A stretch of 11,019 nt of DNA, from contig CALKBB010000390.1 of the NCBI GenBank assembly GCA_937989795.1, positions 1 through 11,019 on the forward strand, in the 5' to 3' direction. Of the stretch, positions 6,177 to 11,019 are shown one piece after another. The position numbers and the translations under genes were made by a program. The DNA comes from an uncultured Collinsella sp. GTDB taxonomy: Bacteria > Actinomycetota > Coriobacteriia > Coriobacteriales > Coriobacteriaceae. The notes under the pieces are model-generated. The model was not told where the DNA came from. It searched no databases and was given only the letters and a program-made list of their open reading frames with translations. The number at the start of each line of letters is the position of its first letter. Within the stretch, counting starts at the first letter, position 1.

Positions 6177-7190
6177 ATGAAGCGCATCCTTCTCATCGCC
6201 ACGGGCGGCACCATCGCATCGACCGAGGACGGCAACGGCCTCTCCCCCGCCCTGACCGGTGAGGAGCTCGCCCAGAGCGTCCCCGAGATCTCGGACCTCT
6301 GCGAGCTCGACGTCATGCAGCCCATGAACATCGACAGCACCAATATGCGCCCCAGTGACTGGATGCGTATCCGCGACGCCATCGTCGAGGGTTATGCCGA
6401 CCATGACGGTTTCGTGATTCTGCACGGCACCGACACCATGAGCTACACCGCAGCAGCGCTTTCCTACCTGATCCAGGACAGCCCCAAGCCCATCGTGCTC
6501 ACCGGCTCGCAAAAGCCCATGGGCAACCCCTTTACCGACGCCAAGCTCAATCTGTATCAAAGCCTGCTCTATGCGCTCGACGAACACTCGCACGACGTCT
6601 CGATCGTGTTTGGCGGCGTAGCCATTGCCGGCACGCGCGCCCGCAAACAGCGCACCATGAGCTTTAACGCGTTCATTAGCGTTAACTATCCGCCCATCGC
6701 CTATATCCGCAACGACCGCATCGTGCGCAACGGGCTTCACGGCACGCATCAGGGCGAAAACCCGGTGCGTTTCTACGACAGTATCGACCCGCGTGTGTTT
6801 GTCCTTAAGCTCACGCCCGGCGTAAACCCGGGCATCCTCGACGCCCTTGCCGATAGCTACGACGCCGTGATTCTGGAGACCTTTGGCATTGGCGGTATCC
6901 CCGAATTTGGTGAGTCGGGCGAGTCGTTCCAAGAGGCGATTTTCCGCTGGGTCGATTCGGGCCGCACCGTCGTTATGACCACGCAGGTCCCCGAAGAGGG
7001 CCTCGATCTGGGCGTTTATGAGGTCGGCCGTGCTTACGCCGATCATCCGGGCATTCTGCGCGGCGACGACATGACCACCGAGACGCTCGTGGCCAAGACC
7101 ATGTGGGCACTCGGCCAGTCACGCGATGCCGCCGAGATCCAGCGCCTGTTCTACAGCCAAGTCAACCACGATCGCATCCCGATGGCGTAA
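6177..7190 (+). CDS. ansA: Type I-like (cytoplasmic) L-asparaginase
   Basis: This enzyme hydrolyses L-asparagine to aspartate and ammonia. The 337-residue product has the N-terminal signature IATGGTIAST with the nucleophile Thr 12, and the second signature ILHGTDTM with the Thr 85-Asp 86 pair. Length and the absence of a signal peptide fit the cytoplasmic type I enzyme and not the periplasmic type II; the ansA symbol is by this similarity. Start 6177 is preferred because AGGA at 6165-6168 sits 8 bases upstream and the beta-strand of the fold begins at residue 3; a GTG-, TTG- or ATG-type start further upstream would add a non-homologous leader. The gene is divergent from guaA and ends 22 bases before the convergent regulator gene. 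Both asparaginase and GMP synthase deal with amide nitrogen, but I see no sign of joint control. Confidence 0.93.
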   Translation: MKRILLIATGGTIASTEDGNGLSPALTGEELAQSVPEISDLCELDVMQPMNIDSTNMRPSDWMRIRDAIVEGYADHDGFVILHGTDTMSYTAAALSYLIQDSPKPIVLTGSQKPMGNPFTDAKLNLYQSLLYALDEHSHDVSIVFGGVAIAGTRARKQRTMSFNAFISVNYPPIAYIRNDRIVRNGLHGTHQGENPVRFYDSIDPRVFVLKLTPGVNPGILDALADSYDAVILETFGIGGIPEFGESGESFQEAIFRWVDSGRTVVMTTQVPEEGLDLGVYEVGRAYADHPGILRGDDMTTETLVAKTMWALGQSRDAAEIQRLFYSQVNHDRIPMA

Positions 7191-7212
7191 TTCAGTTGTC
7201 GACGGGTATCCC

Positions 7213-7431
7213 CTATTCGATGCCCTCGAGAAGCTCTGACACCGTCATGCCGAGTGCGGGCGCGATCTTAAATAGAACCTTGAGCGTGAAATTTGCCGTC
7301 CCGCCTTCGATTCGGTCGAGGTAGGGTCGGCTGATTCCTGTCGCCACACAAAAATCAACCTTGGAGATGCCAAGGTCTCTGCGTGTCTCTTCGACCCGCC
7401 TGCCAAGAATCTGTTCCGCGCGTTCGTCCAT
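7213..7431 (-). CDS. Small XRE-family helix-turn-helix regulator
   Basis: The 72-residue product is almost only a HTH_3 domain: LGISKVDFCVATGISRPYLD and then RIEGGTANFTLKVLFKIA give the five-helix order typical of phage Cro/C1-like repressors, with the recognition helix at about residues 34-42. Such proteins bind palindromes as dimers. The ATG at 7431 is the only good start in this frame; its ribosome site is weak. The gene is divergent from the unknown gene at 7508, and a perfect 24-bp palindrome lies between them, which makes self-regulation and control of that neighbour likely. It could be the antitoxin-like or repressor half of a two-gene module. Its 3' end faces the asparaginase gene with 22 bases between. 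Confidence 0.85.
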   Translation of the reverse strand: MDERAEQILGRRVEETRRDLGISKVDFCVATGISRPYLDRIEGGTANFTLKVLFKIAPALGMTVSELLEGIE

Positions 7432-7460
7432 GCAGACGAGTTTGAAATGGAGCCGAACAT

Positions 7461-7484
7461 AAACGTAAACTATAGTTTACGTTT
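7461..7484. promoter_or_regulatory. Perfect 24-bp palindrome, likely operator of the XRE regulator
   Basis: AAACGTAAACTA at 7461-7472 is followed directly by its exact reverse complement TAGTTTACGTTT at 7473-7484, with no spacer. It lies 29 bases before the regulator start and 23 bases before the start of the divergent gene. The centre contains TATAGT on both strands, which resembles a -10 element, so a bound dimer would block both promoters. Confidence 0.7.
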
Positions 7485-7507
7485 TGCCGAATACACAGGA
7501 GTTTTCT

Positions 7508-7897
7508 ATGTCGGGTTCTTCGGTCCGCATGCACCGAACTACGCTTCGCACAAACAGCGCACCGCCCAAGCTCGTCGTCGTTGAAGCTGAATGCCTTTCA
7601 CCCGATGAGCGCACAGCATTTGCATTGCTATCGAGTCGCGTCGCCGCCGTTCTGGTCCCTTGCCCGGCGCAAGGCGAACTTGCCATCCAATGCCAGGCGC
7701 ACAGCTGCTCACTCAATCAGGCTGCCGTAATCGCAACCAGCCAACACGGTCTGCCCCTTCTCCTGGAAGCCGGTATCGCACTCGCCCTTCGCGGCGCCGG
7801 ATACGAAAACGAGGCCGCCGCCGATATGGTCTTTAAACCACGATCGAGCGGCGGCCTCGCAGCAGCCATTGAATATGCGTGCAGGCTCGTTGCCTAA
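7508..7897 (+). CDS. Unknown 129-residue protein divergent from the XRE regulator
   Basis: AGGAG at 7497-7501 lies 6 bases before the ATG at 7508; an in-frame TTG at 7484 lies inside the palindrome and is not preferred. Third-position G/C bias supports coding. Residues 24-30 (KLVVVEA) and the later VAAVLVP and AVIATSQ segments look like beta-strands alternating with helices, suggesting a small alpha/beta fold. There are five cysteines, two in QCQAHSCS, and no signal peptide or clear membrane segment, although residues 87-103 are hydrophobic. I do not recognise the family. Its promoter must overlap or abut the operator of the divergent repressor, so the repressor probably controls it. It ends 9 bases from the convergent membrane-protein gene, with no terminator in that gap. 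Confidence 0.65.
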   Translation: MSGSSVRMHRTTLRTNSAPPKLVVVEAECLSPDERTAFALLSSRVAAVLVPCPAQGELAIQCQAHSCSLNQAAVIATSQHGLPLLLEAGIALALRGAGYENEAAADMVFKPRSSGGLAAAIEYACRLVA

Positions 7898-7906
7898 AAG
7901 GACAGG

Positions 7907-8290
7907 CTAGAAGCCAAAGCCAAAGCCCGTTCCAGTAATCGCCGAGTACATAAAGTAAACGTTGATCACGTTGAGGAACGCACCCGTGATGCAACCGTTG
8001 CGCAGGTAGCGCTCGCACACGATGCGCGCCATGGCGGCGGAGTCATCATTGTTTTTAGCCTGGCGTCCTGCCGTAAAGTACGTCGCCACGCTCAATAGCA
8101 GATTGAGCACCGGCAGTGCCAGCAACTCATAGCTCTTGCCCCAACGCGTCACCTCGCCAGCGGCATTAAACTTTGTTGCCACCTCGGGACCAATGTTGGG
8201 GATAACACACGCTGCAACCACCAGCGGAAGCACCGCAAGCACGAGCAGCGCGACACCCATGTAGCCAGCTTTTTTGCCGTATTTAAACAT
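7907..8290 (-). CDS. DUF1648-type membrane protein
   Basis: The product has 127 residues and three predicted membrane segments at about 10-30, 54-73 and 96-117. The loop between the first two, IPNIGPEVATKFNAAGEVTR then WGKS, matches the pattern of the DUF1648 domain (Pro, Phe-Asn-x-x-Gly, Trp-Gly-x-Lys). This domain occurs in SdpI-like immunity/signalling proteins and in many unknown membrane proteins; here the SdpI part is absent. The C-terminus is an odd GTGFGFGF. AAGGA in front of the ATG at 8290 overlaps the stop codon of ychF, 11 bases upstream, so the two genes very probably share a transcript and translation may be coupled. The link to YchF function is unknown. Confidence 0.8.
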   Translation of the reverse strand: MFKYGKKAGYMGVALLVLAVLPLVVAACVIPNIGPEVATKFNAAGEVTRWGKSYELLALPVLNLLLSVATYFTAGRQAKNNDDSAAMARIVCERYLRNGCITGAFLNVINVYFMYSAITGTGFGFGF

Positions 8291-8301
8291 ATGCGTCGTC
8301 C

Positions 8302-9378
8302 TTACACGTTAAAGCGGAAGTGCACGACGTCGCCATCGGCCATGACATAGTCCTTGCCCTCAATACGCAGCTTGCCGGCGGCCTTGGCGCCCTGCTCACC
8401 GCCGAGCTCGATGTAGTCGTCATAACCAATGACCTCAGCCTTAATAAAGCCGCGCTCAAAATCGGTGTGGATGACGCCGGCGGCCTGCGGGGCGGTCGCG
8501 CCCTGACGAACCGTCCAGGCCTTGACCTCCATCTCGCCGGCCGTAAAGAACGACTGCAGACCGAGCAGCTTATAGGCCGCCTGCGCGAGCACGTCCAGAC
8601 CGGGCTGCTCCAGGCCCAGGCTCTCCAGGTAGTCGGCGGCGTCCTCGGGATCGAGCTCGGAAAGCTCGGCCTCAATCTTGGCGCAGATGGGCAACGGCTT
8701 GACGCCATCGATGGGCGCCAGGTCGTCGTTGAGCATATCCTCGTCCACGTTGGCCACATACAAGATGGGCTTCATGGTGAGCAGGAACAGCCCCTTGGCG
8801 GCGGCACGCTCCTCGTCGGTCATCTCCATGGATGCGGCGCGCTTGCCCTCGTTGAGCCAGGCAAGCAGGCGCTTGGCGACCTCGAACTTGGGCATGAGCT
8901 CCTTGTCGCGCTTGGCCTCCTTCTCGAGCTTAGGCAGCTGCTTCTCGAGCGTGCCCATGTCGGCCAGGATGAGCTCGGTCATGATGGTGTCGGCATCGCC
9001 GGCGGGATCGACGAACTCGCCCGTGCGGCCCACCTCACGCATGACGTTGGGGTCCTTAAAGTAGCGCACGACCTCGCAGATGGCATCGGTCTCGCGAATG
9101 TTGGCCAAGAACTGGTTGCCCAGGCCCTCGCCCTCGTTGGCGCCCTTCACCAGACCTGCGATGTCGACGAACTCGACCGTCGCCGGCACAATGCGGCCCG
9201 GGTTAACGATGTCGGCAAGCTTTTGCAAGCGGCTATCGGGCACGTCGACGATACCCACGTTGGGGTCGATCGTGGCAAACGGGTAGTTGGCGGCAAGGCC
9301 GGTCTTTTTGGTAAGCGCGGTGAACAGCGTCGACTTGCCCACGTTGGGCAGGCCCACGATACCGATGGAAAGGGACAC
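8302..9378 (-). CDS. ychF: Redox-regulated ATPase YchF (Obg-family)
   Basis: YchF (Ola1) is a universally conserved P-loop ATPase of the Obg branch that binds ribosomes and takes part in stress responses. The 358-residue product shows the G1 loop GLPNVGKS at 9-16, G3 DIAG at 72-75, and NVDE at 210-213 in place of the usual NKxD; this replacement is the known reason the family prefers ATP to GTP. A charged helical coiled-coil insertion lies at about 140-195 and a TGS domain at the C-terminus. The start is a GTG at 9378, fixed by AAGGAG 5 bases upstream (9389-9384). The possible -10 TATACT (9421-9416) directly adjoins the terminator hairpin of the preceding ferredoxin gene. The DUF1648 gene follows 11 bases behind. 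Confidence 0.97.
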   Translation of the reverse strand: MSLSIGIVGLPNVGKSTLFTALTKKTGLAANYPFATIDPNVGIVDVPDSRLQKLADIVNPGRIVPATVEFVDIAGLVKGANEGEGLGNQFLANIRETDAICEVVRYFKDPNVMREVGRTGEFVDPAGDADTIMTELILADMGTLEKQLPKLEKEAKRDKELMPKFEVAKRLLAWLNEGKRAASMEMTDEERAAAKGLFLLTMKPILYVANVDEDMLNDDLAPIDGVKPLPICAKIEAELSELDPEDAADYLESLGLEQPGLDVLAQAAYKLLGLQSFFTAGEMEVKAWTVRQGATAPQAAGVIHTDFERGFIKAEVIGYDDYIELGGEQGAKAAGKLRIEGKDYVMADGDVVHFRFNV

Positions 9379-9421
9379 GACAGCTCCTTTTGGTACAGGT
9401 ACTTCAAACCGTATAAGTATA

Positions 9422-9465
9422 GCGCCGCCGCAGCATCCGGGCGAATCCGGACACCGCGGCGGCGC
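9422..9465 (-). terminator. GC-rich hairpin after the polyferredoxin gene
   Basis: GCGCCGCCGC at 9422-9431 pairs exactly with GCGGCGGCGC at 9456-9465. A second inner stem TCCGG (9436-9440) with CCGGA (9447-9451) closes the middle. It lies 27 bases behind the stop of the polyferredoxin gene and most likely ends its transcript. On the minus strand it is followed by TATACTTATAC instead of a T-run, so the release signal is weak and these bases probably serve as the -10 region of ychF. Confidence 0.6.
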
Positions 9466-9492
9466 AAATGAAGCAGAGATAGAGCTCGCTGA

Positions 9493-10746
9493 CTAGTCCG
9501 CGAGCTTCTCCACCTGATCGAGCATCTTGTCAAGCTTGGCCTTTGCCTCGGCCTTGGCCTTCTGGGCCTCTTCGTGGGCCTTGGCCTTCTGAGCGGCCTT
9601 TTCCTCGGCCTCGGGGTCGACAACGACCAGATTGGACGCATCGTGCTCGACCAGCTTGAGCGCATGCTCGGGGCACACCTTGACGCAGGCTCCGCAACCT
9701 AGGCAATACGTGGACTCCAGTGCAAAGCGACCGCTTCCCACCAAATCGCAGGCAAACGTGGGGCACACGTTGACGCACTCGCCGCACGACGTGCACTTGT
9801 CAAAATCGCATTCCGGTGTGCTCACCTGCATATTCTGGGCAAGCTCGGGGTGGTTCTGCAACGTCGAGAGCACCAGCTGCCGCCCGTGCGTAAGCGTACG
9901 GCGACGCTTGGTCGTCGTGGTGCCGCACATGGTGTTGAGCGTACGCTCAAGCTGCGTGATCTGGTGACGGTGAGCCTTCAACTTCTGCGTCACCGAGGCC
10001 AGCGCCGCCGTCGCCGGATTGAGCTTGGTCACCGTCAGGCCCGTGGTGCGGGCAATCTTATCCATGTACTCCTTGCGCTCGTACTCGCGGCGCTTATGGC
10101 ATTTGAGGCTCTTGGGGTCGACCTCCAGGCCCATGCCCGTACCCGCCCACTCCTCGGCGGTAGCAATGGCCTCGCCCAGAATGTCCTCGCCACCGGTGTT
10201 GCGGCACTTATCGCATACGCCCAGTGGCAGGTAGACGCTCACGTTGGGATAGTCCGCCAGTACCGAGAACCAGGTCTCGGCCGTAATATCGCCCACGCAG
10301 GCAACGACGACCTCGTTTTCGCGCGGCATGCGCTTGAGGGCGCGTGTGCAGGTGACGTAGGCGGTCTCGTGGCTCGTAGCAGCGGAGACGATATCGTCAT
10401 ACAGGTTTTTAGGCGCCAGGCGCGGCGAGATGATCGCCTCGGTCGGACAGGCAGCGGCGCACAGGCCGCACTTGCGACAGGAGTCGAGGATCTCGATGGC
10501 GTCTTCCTCGACCTCGATAGCGTTGACCGGGCACACGTCCATGCACGCGGTGCAACCGCTCTTTTCGTTTTTGCAGGTCAAGCACGGAATGGTGTTGCCG
10601 CGCGGGCGCTCCTTGTAGTCGGCAGGATTCCACTGCGGCGCCGACGGATCGAGTGCATCGGTCACACCGCCAAGCGGGTTTTTAAGAAAGTCGAAACCCT
10701 TGCTGATCTCGATAATGTCATCAAACAGATCGTGTTCCTGCGCCAT
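9493..10746 (-). CDS. Polyferredoxin-like protein with four 4Fe-4S motifs
   Basis: The 417-residue product carries two pairs of CxxCxxCxxxCP-type motifs. The N-terminal pair is Cys 65/68/72, with Cys 55/58 just before it (CLTC), and Cys 90/93/96/100. The C-terminal pair is Cys 318/321/324/328 and Cys 348/351/354/358. The roughly 215-residue middle contains six further cysteines (133, 150, 178, 181, 216, 274), including GVCDKC, and a helical region at 250-275. The last 40 residues are Ala/Lys/Glu-rich and likely a coiled coil. There is no signal peptide, so it is probably cytoplasmic. Role: electron transfer, partner unknown; anaerobic Coriobacteriia encode many such proteins. The start at 10746 is chosen because GGGAGGGG lies just upstream; an earlier in-frame start would add 10 residues over this site. 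No redox enzyme gene is adjacent in the window. Confidence 0.85.
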   Translation of the reverse strand: MAQEHDLFDDIIEISKGFDFLKNPLGGVTDALDPSAPQWNPADYKERPRGNTIPCLTCKNEKSGCTACMDVCPVNAIEVEEDAIEILDSCRKCGLCAAACPTEAIISPRLAPKNLYDDIVSAATSHETAYVTCTRALKRMPRENEVVVACVGDITAETWFSVLADYPNVSVYLPLGVCDKCRNTGGEDILGEAIATAEEWAGTGMGLEVDPKSLKCHKRREYERKEYMDKIARTTGLTVTKLNPATAALASVTQKLKAHRHQITQLERTLNTMCGTTTTKRRRTLTHGRQLVLSTLQNHPELAQNMQVSTPECDFDKCTSCGECVNVCPTFACDLVGSGRFALESTYCLGCGACVKVCPEHALKLVEHDASNLVVVDPEAEEKAAQKAKAHEEAQKAKAEAKAKLDKMLDQVEKLAD

Positions 10747-10896
10747 GCGCGGCCCCTCCCTGAGCAGTGCAAACAAGCAAGAGATAATGATACGCTATCG
10801 GCCCACGCCTCGGGCAAATTACACGCGGCGCACCTTTGAGGCAAATAGCCTATGCCTATCGCCGCCTCGATTGCACAAGGTCGATCAAGCGCCTAG

Positions 10897-11019
10897 CTAT
10901 GCCTCGCGCATGAGCTGCACGAGCTTTTGTCTGGTCACCTTGGCCTGTTCGTTAGCCATATTGCGTTCGTTTCTAAAGGCCGCATCTGCAACGCTCATCA
11001 GGTCGGCATCGGTAATCTC
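10897..11019 (-). CDS. 3' end of an unidentified gene (partial at right edge)
   Basis: Reading the minus strand in from the window edge, one frame is open for 40 residues and stops at a TAG (10899-10897). The segment starts EITDADLMSVADAAFRNERN and ends KLVQLMREA. It looks like the helical C-terminus of a soluble protein. The pattern ITDADL...VADAA followed by a VT...L...M helix recalls the tail of iron-containing alcohol or polyol dehydrogenases, but this is too short to rely on. The polyferredoxin gene lies 150 bases downstream on the same strand. Confidence 0.55.
   Translation of the reverse strand, partial: EITDADLMSVADAAFRNERNMANEQAKVTRQKLVQLMREA

Noticed and set aside
8320..9471. 383-codon plus-strand open frame opposite ychF
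   Set aside because: It is antisense to a universally conserved gene; its composition (many His, Leu, Gly, Val) is typical of a shadow frame.
9850..10839. 329-codon plus-strand open frame opposite the polyferredoxin gene
   Set aside because: The minus strand has four intact 4Fe-4S motifs; the plus frame has no family features.
1..11019. CRISPR arrays, tRNA or rRNA genes
   Set aside because: No regularly spaced repeats were seen, and no cloverleaf or rRNA-like segment was recognised on either strand.

Overview
The window looks like chromosomal DNA of a high-GC gut actinobacterium of the class Coriobacteriia, most likely Collinsella. I infer this from the strong G/C third-position bias, the long antisense open frames this produces, the very A/K/E-rich protein tails, and the gene types. 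I could run no database search.

The left part (1 to about 4309) is accessory DNA. It starts with the 3' end of an unidentified gene whose product has a charged helical tail. Next come two translationally coupled small genes: a zinc-ribbon protein (418-687) and a single-pass membrane protein with a cytoplasmic beta-rich domain (684-1175). A 629-base stretch without an intact gene follows; it holds a long hairpin, the first third of a phage small-terminase-like helix-turn-helix gene (1346-1486) and a two-copy tandem repeat. After that comes a GmrSD-like DUF262/HNH nuclease gene (1805-3628), which is interrupted by one in-frame TAG at 3428-3430; the reading frame continues for 65 family-like codons after it. 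A small unknown gene (3721-4065) and a hairpin-containing spacer lead to the 3' end of guaA. A 10-bp direct repeat links the guaA stop region (4309-4318) to a site just upstream of the nuclease (1775-1784). Since the 3' end of guaA is a known integration site for genomic islands, this segment may be island cargo.

The right part (4310-11019) is ordinary backbone: guaA (GMP synthase, minus strand); a divergent cytoplasmic asparaginase; a small XRE repressor gene facing away from an unknown 129-residue gene, with a perfect 24-bp palindrome between them; a DUF1648 membrane protein gene placed directly behind ychF; a 417-residue polyferredoxin with four 4Fe-4S motifs; and the 3' end of an unidentified minus-strand gene at the right edge.

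The strongest leads for a second look are the amber-interrupted nuclease with its neighbours beside guaA, and the XRE/palindrome/unknown-gene module.
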